Shown: positions 8,861 through 17,131 of the stretch, one piece after another | Position numbering within the stretch: position 1 is the first letter of the stretch | Layout: each line of letters opens with the position of its first letter | Source of the DNA: Herbaspirillum seropedicae | Lineage (GTDB): Bacteria > Pseudomonadota > Gammaproteobacteria > Burkholderiales > Burkholderiaceae_D | NCBI RefSeq assembly: GCF_001040945.1 | Contig: NZ_CP011930.1 | Span: 5,079,021-5,143,020, forward strand | DNA length: 64,000 bases | Direction of reading: 5' to 3' | Made by a program: the position numbers and the translations under genes | Notes under the pieces: model-generated | The model's input: only the letters and a program-made list of their open reading frames with translations | What the model was told of the DNA's origin: nothing | Databases searched by the model: none

Positions 8861-9781
8861 TCAGGCGTGGGAATACATGGGCAGACCAGCCACCGGCACG
8901 TCGGCGCGCAGGATGGACCCGGTCTGGGATTCGGTGATGAAGAGGCTCTTTCCATCCGGCCCGCCAAAGGCCAGGTTGGTGGTGGAGATGCCTGCGCTAG
9001 AGCGGATGCGCAGCAGCGGTTCGGCAAACTTGGACAGCCGCCAGATGGAACCGAAGCCGGTGTGCGCGATGTACAGGTTGCTCTCCGCATCCAGCGCCAG
9101 GCCATCGGGACCCGCCATGCCGCCATGCAGGTTGGCGAACACGCCGACCTTGCCGACCACGCCGTTGTGATGCAACGGGATGCGCCAGATCTGCTGCGCC
9201 CGCGTGACCGCCACCAGCAGGTGGTTCAGGGCCGGGTCATAGACGATGCCGTTGGGGCTGGGGATGGTATTGATCAGGCAGGTCAGTTGGCCATCCGGCG
9301 CGAGCCGGTAGACGCGGCCAGTGGGGTCCTGCAGGCCGGTCTGGCCTTGGTCGGTGAAATAGATCTCGCCCTTGGGGCCGAACACCAGGTCATTGACACC
9401 CTTGAAGCCTTCCGAGCCCACCGTCTCCAGCAGCGGCGTGACGGTACCGGTATCGGGATCGAGCTGGACCAGGCCGCGCTTGTAGTCGGTGATGACGATG
9501 CGGCCGGTCTTGTCGATCTTCAGGCCATTGGGCCAGCCATCGTACTCGGTGACCAGTTCCCACTGACCGTCCATGGTGATGCGGAAGATGCGGCCATAGG
9601 GAATGTCGGTCACGTACAGGCGACCCTGGCGATCGAAGGAGGGACCTTCGAGGAAGGAATCGATGGGCAGGCCGCCGCGGTTGGCGTCGCCCCAGGCGTT
9701 CTTGCGGGGAGTACGGAAATGCTCGGGCAAGCGCGTGAAGACGCTGGCCTCGACCACGGGAGGCGGGGCAAAGAAGCTCAT
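8861..9781 (-). CDS. SMP-30/gluconolactonase-family protein
   Basis: 306 residues of six-bladed beta-propeller type (SGL family): LPEHFRTPR, FLEGPSFDRQGRLYVTDIPYGR with the metal Glu in EGP, GWPNGLKIDKTGRIVITDY, GVNDLVFGPKGEIYFTD, PSPNGIVYDPA and GPDGLALDAESNLYIAH. Members hydrolyse sugar or carboxy lactones using a divalent metal. No signal peptide is apparent, so it is cytosolic. AAGGAAAC precedes the ATG, and its start overlaps the stop of the upstream MFS gene (ATGA at 9778-9781). With two amidohydrolase-2 lactonases in the same operon, sequential lactone hydrolysis is plausible. Confidence 0.9.
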   Translation of the reverse strand: MSFFAPPPVVEASVFTRLPEHFRTPRKNAWGDANRGGLPIDSFLEGPSFDRQGRLYVTDIPYGRIFRITMDGQWELVTEYDGWPNGLKIDKTGRIVITDYKRGLVQLDPDTGTVTPLLETVGSEGFKGVNDLVFGPKGEIYFTDQGQTGLQDPTGRVYRLAPDGQLTCLINTIPSPNGIVYDPALNHLLVAVTRAQQIWRIPLHHNGVVGKVGVFANLHGGMAGPDGLALDAESNLYIAHTGFGSIWRLSKFAEPLLRIRSSAGISTTNLAFGGPDGKSLFITESQTGSILRADVPVAGLPMYSHA

Positions 9782-11115
9782 GCTGTTTCCTTGGAAGTGG
9801 GAGGAACGCGGGACGGATCGCCCAATGCCAGCGTGATGACAGCACCCAGCAGCAAGGCGCCGGCCACGAAGATCAAGGGATAGGTAAAGCCCTGGGTGGC
9901 TTCGCGGATGAAGCCGATCACCGACGGTCCGACAAAGCCGCCCAGGTTGCCGATGGAGACGATCAGCGCCAGGCCGCCAGCGGCGGCGCGTCCGGTCAGG
10001 AAGCCCGAGGGAATGGCCCAGAAGGTCGCCTGGAACGACAGGATGGACGCCACCGCCACGGTGATGGCCAACATCTTCAAGAGCGGCGTATGCAGGAAGG
10101 CCGAGATGCCCAGCGAGAGCGCCGCCAGCACGATGGCGCCGGCCACGAAGAACAGGCGTCGCTCACTGCGATTGGCCAGGCGCGCCCACAGCGTCATCGC
10201 CACGGCGCCGACCAGGTACGGTATCGCCGCCACCAGGCCGACCTGGTGCGAAGGCAGGCCGAACTCGCGAATGATCTGCGGCAGCCACAGGCCGATGCTG
10301 AGCGAACCGATGATGCCGCAGAAGTTGGCGCCGGCCAGGGCAAACACGCGCCAGTTGGTGAAGGCGTCCTTCAACTTGTTGCCATGGCGGGCGGCCAGCA
10401 CGTTCTGCTCGGTGGACAATTCATTTTCCAGCCACTGCTTTTCATCAGCGCTGAGCCACTTCGCCTTGGCCGGACGGTCCGGCAGCAGGAACAGGCACAT
10501 CACGCCCAAGAGCACGGCGGGCAAGGCTTCCAGCAGCAGCAGGACCTGCCAGCCCTTGAAGCCCCACATCCCGTGCAATTCCATGAGCGCGCCCGACAGC
10601 GGCGAACCGATGATGTTGGCCACCGGAATGCCGATCAGGAAGAAGGCCGTCGCCTTGCCCCGCCACGCGCCCGGGAACCACTGGGTGAAGTACAGGTAGA
10701 TGCCTGGCGTGAATCCGGCCTCGGCCATGCCCAGCAGGAAGCGCGCCAGTGCAAAGCTCTTGGGACCGACCACGAAGGCCGTGGCCATCGAGATGAGACC
10801 CCAGGAAATCATGATGCGCGAGATCCACATGCGCGCGCCGAAGCGATGCAGCGCCAGGTTGCTGGGAATCTCGAAGAAGAAGTAGCCGATGAAGAAGAGC
10901 CCCGCGCCCAGACCGAACTGCGAGGGTGTCAGGCCGAGGTCCTTGTTCATGGTCAGCGCGGCGAAGCCGACGTTGATGCGGTCCAGGTAGCTGACCACGT
11001 AACACAGGAGGATGAAGGGGATGAGGCGACGCATCACCTTCTTCATGGTGGCGTCTTCGCTGACCGCGGCGGTGGCGACCGCCGAGGCGGCGGGAGAAAT
11101 GGATGCTTGCGACAT
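9778..11115 (-). CDS. MFS transporter, anion:cation symporter family
   Basis: 445-residue, 12-helix ACS-family symporter. Visible signatures are YLDRINVGFAALTMNKDLGL after helix 1, FFEIPSNLALHRFGARMWIS between helices 2 and 3, and FLLGMAEAGFTPGIYLYFTQW in helix 4; a hydrophilic 30-residue N-terminal tail precedes helix 1. GGAG lies 7 bases before the ATG. It is 11 bases downstream of a Tat amidohydrolase and overlaps the SMP-30 gene. The amidohydrolase/MFS pairing is repeated at 4855-7130, suggesting duplication inside the operon or uptake of two related substrates. Confidence 0.9.
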   Translation of the reverse strand: MSQASISPAASAVATAAVSEDATMKKVMRRLIPFILLCYVVSYLDRINVGFAALTMNKDLGLTPSQFGLGAGLFFIGYFFFEIPSNLALHRFGARMWISRIMISWGLISMATAFVVGPKSFALARFLLGMAEAGFTPGIYLYFTQWFPGAWRGKATAFFLIGIPVANIIGSPLSGALMELHGMWGFKGWQVLLLLEALPAVLLGVMCLFLLPDRPAKAKWLSADEKQWLENELSTEQNVLAARHGNKLKDAFTNWRVFALAGANFCGIIGSLSIGLWLPQIIREFGLPSHQVGLVAAIPYLVGAVAMTLWARLANRSERRLFFVAGAIVLAALSLGISAFLHTPLLKMLAITVAVASILSFQATFWAIPSGFLTGRAAAGGLALIVSIGNLGGFVGPSVIGFIREATQGFTYPLIFVAGALLLGAVITLALGDPSRVPPTSKETA

Positions 11116-11126
11116 GGGGCGCTCCG

Positions 11127-12074
11127 TCAGAATTGGTAGAGGCGGGCGGGATTGGCGACCAGCACGGTGCGCACCATCTCTTCGGAACCCAGCCAGGAAA
11201 TCATCACATCGAGCAGGCGCGCATCATCGGGCTTGTGCTGCTCGGTCGGGTGCGGCCAGTCGCTGCCCCACACCAGCTGCGTCGGCGCCAGTTGCACCAG
11301 CGCGCGGGCCAGCGGCGCGACATCGTCATAGTCAGGCGCGCCACGCTTGCTGTAGAGATAGGCGCCGGAGAGCTTGACGCTGGCGCGTCGCTCACGCATG
11401 AGTCCGGTGACGAAATCGAATACCGGATGGGTCGCATCGGCCTGCAAGGGAATGCGGGCGAAGTGATCGAACACCAGCGGCACCGGCAGCCGCGCCAGCA
11501 TCGCGCGATGGGCCAGCAAGACCTCATTGGGCATGTTGGCCTGCAGGTGCCAGCCCAGCGGCGCCATCCGGCGCGCCAGCGGCTCCATCATTTCCACGGT
11601 GGTCACCGAGCCCACGGCCAGGTTGAAGCGCAGACCGCGCACGCCGGCCTGGTGCAGGCGCTGCAGCTCGGCGTCGCTGACCTGGTCATTGACCACAGCC
11701 ACGCCGCGCGCCGAGCGACCCAACTGCGCCAGCGCATCCAGCGTGCAGCTGTTGTCCACGCCATAGGCAGAAGGCGTGACCACCACGTTACGCGTCGTGC
11801 CCAGCCGTTGCTGCAACTGGCGGTACATCGCCACCGTCGCCGGCGCATGCACCAGCTTGGCCCCGGGCGCCCATGCGAAGCGCGGGTCATAGATGTGCAT
11901 GTGGCAATCACAGGCATCGTCGGGCAAGCGGCTCGCAGCGCGCTGGCTGCCGGAAGAATGCGGATAGGCGTCGGCCTGGGCCAGTGCGTGCGGCAGGTGC
12001 ATGGCAGCGCCAAGGCTGAGGGCGAGCTGGCCGCTGCGCCGCAGGAAATCACGCCGGGAAGGCAGGTCTTGCAT
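11127..12074 (-). CDS. Tat-exported amidohydrolase (LigI-like), first gene of catabolic operon
   Basis: 315 residues. The N-terminus SRRDFLRRS, a hydrophobic segment and HALAQA form a near-consensus twin-arginine signal. The mature protein carries amidohydrolase-2 motifs: CDCHMHIYDPRFAW at about 55-68, VFDHFARIP and LVWGSDWPHPTE near 275. GGAGACC precedes the ATG. It is first in the minus-strand operon and divergent from the LysR gene at 12202, the expected regulator. Like its paralogue at 4855 it should act in the periplasm on a lactone-like substrate; the actual compound cannot be inferred. Confidence 0.87.
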   Translation of the reverse strand: MQDLPSRRDFLRRSGQLALSLGAAMHLPHALAQADAYPHSSGSQRAASRLPDDACDCHMHIYDPRFAWAPGAKLVHAPATVAMYRQLQQRLGTTRNVVVTPSAYGVDNSCTLDALAQLGRSARGVAVVNDQVSDAELQRLHQAGVRGLRFNLAVGSVTTVEMMEPLARRMAPLGWHLQANMPNEVLLAHRAMLARLPVPLVFDHFARIPLQADATHPVFDFVTGLMRERRASVKLSGAYLYSKRGAPDYDDVAPLARALVQLAPTQLVWGSDWPHPTEQHKPDDARLLDVMISWLGSEEMVRTVLVANPARLYQF

Positions 12075-12174
12075 CGTACTGGTCTCCAGGTTGTTGTCAT
12101 CGCCGCGTGGGCGAGGGTTCTTTTGGAGGGCAGTCTACGTGCGCGAATAGTTAATGTATATTTGCTTTTATTTT

Positions 12175-12186
12175 GTTATCAATAAC
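12175..12186. promoter_or_regulatory. GTTAT-CA-ATAAC palindrome in LysR intergenic region
   Basis: A perfect 12-base palindrome sits 15 bases before the LysR start in an AT-rich stretch (12145-12190) that contrasts with the GC-rich surroundings. LysR proteins typically bind such T/A-ended palindromes between their own gene and the divergent target operon. It may be the autoregulatory site; untested. Confidence 0.35.
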
Positions 12187-12201
12187 TTTCAGGAATGAAT
12201 C

Positions 12202-13125
12202 ATGGACTTCCGCGATCTCAAGTATTTCACCGTCATCGCCGAGGAAGGGCATGTGGGACGGGCCGCCGAACGGCTCTACAAGACGCAGCCGGCGCTGACC
12301 AAATGCATCGATCGCCTGGAAGAACAACTGGGGGCGCCGCTGTTTGAACGGCTCGGTCGCGGCATTCGCCTCACTGCCGTCGGCGAGGCGCTGCTGAACC
12401 GCGCGCGCCAGATCAGCCTGATGATGGACGAGACCGCCCGCGAGATCGGCGACTATGCCCATGGGCGCGAAGGCAACATCCGCCTGGGCTGCGTGCCCAC
12501 GCTGGCCGAACATGTGCTGCCGGGGGTGTGCCAGCAGTTGCTGGGCGAGGCGCAGAAGGTCACGATAGACCTGAAGGTGTCCATGAACGACGCCCTGCTG
12601 GCTGGGCTGAAGGCGGGAGAGCTGGATATCGTGCTGGGTCCGATGATCCAGGATGATGAGCTGTTCCATACTGAAGAGATCATGCAGGACCAGATGGTGG
12701 TCATGGCCAGCCCGCAACATCCCATCTTCGACAAGAAGATCCGGCTGCGCCATCTGCTGGACTACCAGTGGGTGCTGCCGGCGCAATCGGTGCTGAGCCG
12801 TCAGTGGCTGGACAATGTCTTCGACCGCCACCACCTGCCCCGCCCCAAGGTCCAGATCACGCCCACGGTGCTCAACATGATCCTGCCGCTGATCGAGCGC
12901 AGCAACCTGCTGGGCTTTGCCTCCAAGCTGAACCTGTCGGAAGGGCGTGATCACCTGCGCGAAGTGGTGCTCAAGGAAACCACCATGCTGCGCCGCATGG
13001 GGCTGACCTACCGGCGCGACATGTATCTCTCGCCGGCGGCACAGCGGCTTATCCGCATCCTCCATGAGGCGTCCTTGCAGCACTGGGATGCGGACAAATC
13101 CTGGAACGCATCTCACGCCTATTGA
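12202..13125 (+). CDS. LysR-family transcriptional regulator of the amidohydrolase operon
   Basis: 307 residues. Residues 1-60 form the LysR winged helix (MDFRDLKYFTVIAEEGHVGR, AAERLYKTQPALTKCIDRLE), followed by a linker helix and a periplasmic-binding-like effector domain with GxIRLGCVPTLAEHVLP. It belongs to the GbpR/CbbR-like branch often controlling aromatic or sugar-acid catabolism. It is divergent from the seven-gene catabolic operon, its probable target. AGGAATG precedes the ATG. The last codons and stop lie inside a 40-bp palindromic repeat (13101-13140) that also holds the stop of the convergent GntR gene. Confidence 0.93.
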   Translation: MDFRDLKYFTVIAEEGHVGRAAERLYKTQPALTKCIDRLEEQLGAPLFERLGRGIRLTAVGEALLNRARQISLMMDETAREIGDYAHGREGNIRLGCVPTLAEHVLPGVCQQLLGEAQKVTIDLKVSMNDALLAGLKAGELDIVLGPMIQDDELFHTEEIMQDQMVVMASPQHPIFDKKIRLRHLLDYQWVLPAQSVLSRQWLDNVFDRHHLPRPKVQITPTVLNMILPLIERSNLLGFASKLNLSEGRDHLREVVLKETTMLRRMGLTYRRDMYLSPAAQRLIRILHEASLQHWDADKSWNASHAY

Positions 13126-13140
13126 TGAAATGGGTTCTAG
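13101..13140. repeat. 40-bp palindromic repeat, copy 1
   Basis: Forty bases running from CTGGAACGCATC to GGGTTCTAG, with inverted CTAGAAC/GTTCTAG-type ends. The same element in the opposite orientation lies at 47615-47654 with only two mismatches. Here it spans the end of the LysR gene (its last codons and TGA) and the TAG of the convergent GntR gene, so two unrelated proteins end within the repeat. Confidence 0.8.
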
Positions 13141-13805
13141 TCAGGCGCGCCCATGTCCTCGTACTGGCTGCGGCGGCGCATGAAGCGGTGATAGGACATG
13201 CGCAGATGCAGCTGCATCACCTGGCGCGCCAGCTCTGCGTCGCGCGCCTGCATGGCCAACAACAGATCCTGATGATGGTGCAGGCTCTGTTCCAGTTCCG
13301 ATTTCTCGTAGAGATGGAATGAACGCACGATGATGGGCATGTCGATGATGGTCTCCAGCATTGCCCGCAGTCGCGGCGAGGCCGAGTACTCCAGTATCGT
13401 GCGATGGAAGATGCTATTGGCCGCCTGAATCTTCTCCACGGAATGGAGGCCGCCGCTTTTGATGGCCTGCGCCATTTTCTCGTTGCTCTCCCTGAGCAGG
13501 GCCAGCATCTTCTCATCGCCACGTTCTGCGGCCAGGCTTGCGGCATAGGGCTCCAGCAACATGCGCAACTGGAAGGTCTCTTCGATATCCCAATCACTCC
13601 AGGCCGCCACATGAATCCCTTGGCCGGCATCGGCGGTGGCGAGTCCATCTTCGACCAGGCGCCTCAAGGCCGTGCGCACCGGGGTGCGGCTCACGCCCAG
13701 CTCGCGGGCCAGCGGTTCTTCCTTGAGCTGGGTTCCGGGCTTGTATTGCCCTCCCACCAGACGCTGCCGAAGGACCTCGTAGACCTTTTCCTTTCCGCGC
13801 TCCAC
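13137..13805 (-). CDS. GntR-family (FadR/FCD) transcriptional regulator
   Basis: 222 residues. The N-terminal GntR winged helix spans about 5-70 (PGTQLKEEPLARELGVSRTP, VRTALRRLVEDGLATADAGQ) and is followed by an all-helical FCD effector domain with the metal-ligand style residues FQLRMLLEP, NSIFHRTI and HHHQDLLLAM. The start is GTG at 13805, with AGGAG about 9 bases upstream. It is divergent from the dehydrogenase/RraA/MFS operon at 14007-16981, which it probably represses until the substrate or an organic acid binds. The stop codon lies in the 40-bp repeat. Confidence 0.9.
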   Translation of the reverse strand: MERGKEKVYEVLRQRLVGGQYKPGTQLKEEPLARELGVSRTPVRTALRRLVEDGLATADAGQGIHVAAWSDWDIEETFQLRMLLEPYAASLAAERGDEKMLALLRESNEKMAQAIKSGGLHSVEKIQAANSIFHRTILEYSASPRLRAMLETIIDMPIIVRSFHLYEKSELEQSLHHHQDLLLAMQARDAELARQVMQLHLRMSYHRFMRRRSQYEDMGAPD

Positions 13806-13946
13806 CGTTGTGACTCCTGATTCAAATGTCGTGGGCGGATTCTATATGGCGCATCGCAAGCGCGTCCAATGGGCCGCCAGCGATACCCTCGCTTGTTTCA
13901 AAAATGTATCCATTTCGGATTTTTAACCGGATCATGATGGCGACGA

Positions 13947-13975
13947 TTGCTTTATTTGTTCTTTTTTTGTATTCT
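13947..13975 (+). promoter_or_regulatory. Sigma-70-like promoter of the 14007-16981 operon
   Basis: TTGCTT at 13947-13952 and TATTCT at 13970-13975 are 17 bases apart, about 31 bases before the first ATG, in an AT-rich stretch. Upstream, ATCC-ATTTC-GGAT near 13906-13918 could be part of a GntR operator. Both were read by eye. Confidence 0.4.
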
Positions 13976-14006
13976 GACCAAAAGCAATCAAAACCAGGAG
14001 ACCGCA

Positions 14007-14873
14007 ATGCATATTGCAATCATCGGCATGGGCGAAGTAGGTCGCTGCTATGCCAAAGCCCTCTATGACGCTGGCTACGAGCTCAGCCTATGCGAGGCAT
14101 TCCCTTCTGCCAGCGCCACCGGACTGGCTGCGCAGTGGGGTATCCCGCTCCATCAAAAAACGGGGAATTGGCTCGAAAATGTACAGTGGGTGCTTTCTTG
14201 CGTGACGGGCTCGCAGGCCTTGGCCGTGGTGGGACAAGTGACCCCTTTCCTCAAGAGTGGCGTCGGCTTTGCCGACCTGACCACGGCCAGCCCGCAAACC
14301 AAGCGGGAAGCCTCTGCATCGGCGGCGCAGTCGGGCTTGCGCTACATCGATGTGGCGATCATGGGAGCCATTTCCCTGAAGTGGGAAAAGACGCCTCTGC
14401 TGGCCGCGGGTGAAGCCGCCAGCGCATTCAAGGAAATGCTGGAGACGGCTGGCGCGCGGGTGCAGGTCATCACCGATGGCAACCCAGGGGACGCGATCTC
14501 GCTGAAGATCCTGCGCAGCATCTTCACCAAGGGCATGGAAGCGCTGGCTGTCGAACTGTTGATGAGCGCCGAAAAGCAGGGCGTACGGGAAGAGCTGTAT
14601 CACCAGCTCAAGGACATCGACGAGACCCCCTTGCGCGACTTCATCGACATGCTGGTACGCACCCATGTGATGCATGCAAAGCGTCGCGCCCACGAAGTGC
14701 GCGACGCCAGGAACGAGCTCGACCAGCAGCAGTTGCCCTCGCTGGTGCTACCTGGTGTCGAAGAGCGCTTCGACGCCACCGCTTCCCTGCTCGAAAAACA
14801 CCCTCTGGGGCTGGATCAGCCCGATGTCGAGCAGGCCCTTGCCTGGCTCCTCCGCAATTCGGCAGCGACCTGA
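14007..14873 (+). CDS. NAD(P)-dependent 3-hydroxyacid-type dehydrogenase
   Basis: 288 residues. The N-terminal Rossmann motif is IAIIGMGEVGRCYAKAL (about 3-19). The middle and C-terminal parts resemble the 6-phosphogluconate/beta-hydroxyacid dehydrogenase family, with FADLTTASPQTKRE, RYIDVAIMG and a DAISLKILRSIFTKGMEAL helix carrying the catalytic Lys. The C-terminal domain (FDATASLLEKHPLGLDQP) matches the small helical domain seen in 6PGDH-like oxidoreductases. AGGAG lies at 13996-14000; the in-frame start at 13947 would add a hydrophobic leader inside the promoter and is rejected. It is first in an operon with RraA-like and MFS genes. Confidence 0.88.
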   Translation: MHIAIIGMGEVGRCYAKALYDAGYELSLCEAFPSASATGLAAQWGIPLHQKTGNWLENVQWVLSCVTGSQALAVVGQVTPFLKSGVGFADLTTASPQTKREASASAAQSGLRYIDVAIMGAISLKWEKTPLLAAGEAASAFKEMLETAGARVQVITDGNPGDAISLKILRSIFTKGMEALAVELLMSAEKQGVREELYHQLKDIDETPLRDFIDMLVRTHVMHAKRRAHEVRDARNELDQQQLPSLVLPGVEERFDATASLLEKHPLGLDQPDVEQALAWLLRNSAAT

Positions 14874-14903
14874 GCTGCATCTCCTCCACACACAGGACTC
14901 ATC

Positions 14904-15542
14904 ATGATCACCAAAGAACAAATCCAGCAATTGCGCGCGCTTGGCTCCGCTACCGTGTACGAGGCGCAGGGGGCCAAGGGCGCCCTGGACCACGGCATGA
15001 AGCCGATCGACCCGGCCTCGCGCCTGGCCGGTCCGGCACTGACAGTGGATGCGCGCCCTGGCGACAACCTGGTGTTGCACTATGCCGTGCTGCAGGCAAA
15101 GCCCGGGGATGTGCTGGTCGTCGACGCCAAGGCGTTCATGGAAGCCGGTCCATGGGGCGACGTGCTCACCGTGCTGGCGATGAAGAAGGGCATCGCCGGC
15201 CTGGTGGTCAATGGCTGCGTGCGGGACGCCAATACCATCATCGACCTGGGTTTCCCGGTGTTCTGCCGTGGCCTGTCGATCAAGGGCACCGGCAAGCATC
15301 AGCCGGGCAAGGTCAACGTTCCCATCGTCATTGGCGACGTGCTCATCCATCCCGGCGACATCATCGTCGGCGACCGTGACGGCCTTGCCGTAGTGGCCCA
15401 GTCTGAAGTCGAGATGACGATCGCCAGCAGCATGGTGCGCGAAGAGAAGGAACAGAAGATGCGTGAAGCCATCGAGAACGGCGCCTCCACCGTCGAGCTG
15501 ATGCAACTGGACACGATCCTGAAGCAATACGGCATGGTCTGA
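14904..15542 (+). CDS. RraA-family aldolase (CHA/HMG aldolase-like)
   Basis: 212 residues, typical length for 4-carboxy-4-hydroxy-2-oxoadipate (CHA) aldolase/oxaloacetate decarboxylases. Motifs are RPGDNLVLHYA, GDVLVVDAKAF, the G-x3-R-D segment GLVVNGCVRDANTI with catalytic Arg and metal Asp, FCRGLSIKGTGK and IHPGDIIVGDRDGL. It keeps the longer C-terminal helices of the aldolase group rather than the short regulator RraA. A pyruvate-yielding retro-aldol step is expected. It is 30 bases after the dehydrogenase and closer to known LigK/GalC enzymes than the RraA gene at 8134 appears to be. Confidence 0.88.
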   Translation: MITKEQIQQLRALGSATVYEAQGAKGALDHGMKPIDPASRLAGPALTVDARPGDNLVLHYAVLQAKPGDVLVVDAKAFMEAGPWGDVLTVLAMKKGIAGLVVNGCVRDANTIIDLGFPVFCRGLSIKGTGKHQPGKVNVPIVIGDVLIHPGDIIVGDRDGLAVVAQSEVEMTIASSMVREEKEQKMREAIENGASTVELMQLDTILKQYGMV

Positions 15543-15655
15543 GCCCCCTGCTGCAAGCCGGCGCCAGACCGGCAGCAAAGACACTGCGGCCTGGAGATAC
15601 CGTCAGGCCGACCCATACAGATAACAGCAAATCCAGATTGCTGAAGGAGACGTTC

Positions 15656-16981
15656 ATGGAAGCAGCAGCAATTCAACACACGAAAAAGAAGACCCATTTC
15701 CGCTGGGTCGTCGGCGCACTCATCTTCATCGTCTACACCGTCGCGGCGGCTGACCGCGCCAATCTTGGCGTCGCACTTCCTTTCCTGCGCAAGGAATTCG
15801 TGATGTCCAATACCGAAGCGGGCGCACTGGCCAGTATCTTCCTGTTCGCCTACAGCCTGGCGCAACTGCCCTCGGGACTGGCCTATACGCGCTTTGGCAT
15901 CCCCCGCGTCTTCTCGCTGGCCATGCTGGCAACCTCGGTCTTCACGGGCCTGATCGGCACCGCCTCCTCGCTGCTGGCGCTGAAGATCTTCCGCTTCGGC
16001 CTGGGTCTGGCCGAAGGCCCGCTGCCCATCGGCATCACCTCGACCATCAACAACTGGTTTCCGGCGCGCGAAAAAGGCACGATGACCGGCATCTTCCTGG
16101 CCGCCGCCAAGTTTGGCCCGGTGCTGGTTCCTCCGGTCTGTGCGGTGATCATGTACTACTGGGGGTGGCGCCACATCTTCTACTTCTTTGCGGTTCCCGG
16201 CGTCATCCTCTCGGTCGTGTGGCTGATGGTGGTGAAGAACCGTCCCTCGGAAAGCCCGCACGTCTCGGCGGAAGAACTGGAGCACATCAACGATAGCCAG
16301 GGCGCTGCCGCCGGCCAGGATGCTGACCCTGCCGTGACGCGCGACTTCGCCCTGCTCGACCGCATCATCCGCAGGAGCAAGGTCGCCACCATCGAGACAA
16401 CCAAGGGCGTCTTCTGCTCCTGGAACATCATGGGAGCGGCGCTGGGCTATTTCTTCATGACCGCCATCGTCAACGTCTTGCTGGCGTGGATTCCGACCTA
16501 CCTCATCAGCGTGAAAGGCTATTCGATCGCCAACATGGGGATGGTGGCCGCAGCTCCCTGGGTGGGCGCGGTGATCGGCAACCTGCTGGGCGGGGCGATG
16601 ACCGACCGCTGGCTGGAGAAGCGCAGAAAGCCCGCGATGATGATGTCAGCCTTCTTCACCACCATCATGATGGTCATCCTGATCAACTCCCCCGCCGACC
16701 CGCTGCTCTATGGCGCGCTGCTGCTGCTGACGGGGATCTTGCTCAACATCGGCTATTCGACCTACATGGTGTATCCGATGGGGATGACCTCGAAGAAGGT
16801 GTATCCCATGGCCTGCGCCATGGTCAATACGCTGGGTCAATTGGGTGGCGCCTGTGCACCGCTGGCGGCAGGCTTCCTGCTGGACAGCTACAGCTGGAAC
16901 CATGTCTGGATCTTCATGGCCGTGTGTTCCATCCTCTGCTTCATCACCATACTGACCATTCGCGAACCGGTACAGGGCTGA
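15656..16981 (+). CDS. MFS transporter, ACS family
   Basis: 441-residue, 12-helix symporter: AAADRANLGVALPFLRKEF after helix 1, LAQLPSGLAYTRFGIPRVFS, FGLGLAEGPLPIGITSTINNW in helix 4, and GGAMTDRWLEKRRKPAMM between helices 8 and 9. It resembles galactarate/glucarate and phthalate-type ACS transporters. The ATG at 15656 has AAGGAGA at 15644-15650; the ATG at 15638 has no site. It is third in the operon, giving uptake (MFS), oxidation (14007) and aldol cleavage (14904) of a hydroxy-acid under GntR control. Confidence 0.9.
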   Translation: MEAAAIQHTKKKTHFRWVVGALIFIVYTVAAADRANLGVALPFLRKEFVMSNTEAGALASIFLFAYSLAQLPSGLAYTRFGIPRVFSLAMLATSVFTGLIGTASSLLALKIFRFGLGLAEGPLPIGITSTINNWFPAREKGTMTGIFLAAAKFGPVLVPPVCAVIMYYWGWRHIFYFFAVPGVILSVVWLMVVKNRPSESPHVSAEELEHINDSQGAAAGQDADPAVTRDFALLDRIIRRSKVATIETTKGVFCSWNIMGAALGYFFMTAIVNVLLAWIPTYLISVKGYSIANMGMVAAAPWVGAVIGNLLGGAMTDRWLEKRRKPAMMMSAFFTTIMMVILINSPADPLLYGALLLLTGILLNIGYSTYMVYPMGMTSKKVYPMACAMVNTLGQLGGACAPLAAGFLLDSYSWNHVWIFMAVCSILCFITILTIREPVQG

Positions 16982-17044
16982 TACATCGCCACCTGGCGGC
17001 AAGCCGAAGCATATCCTGCCTCTATCCGCAATGCGATAGCGTGA

Positions 17045-17070
17045 CCTGGGACGGATTCCTTCGTCCCAGG
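17045..17070. terminator. Hairpin between convergent MFS and SDR genes
   Basis: CCTGGGACG at 17045-17053 pairs perfectly with CGTCCCAGG at 17062-17070 around an 8-base loop, in the 150-base gap between two convergent genes. No T-run follows on either strand, so it is a possible bidirectional terminator only. Confidence 0.5.
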
Positions 17071-17131
17071 GCAATGGCTTTGCCTCAGCCTTCGTCCCCG
17101 CCCGGCAGGCAGGCCGCGCCTGTCTGCACCA

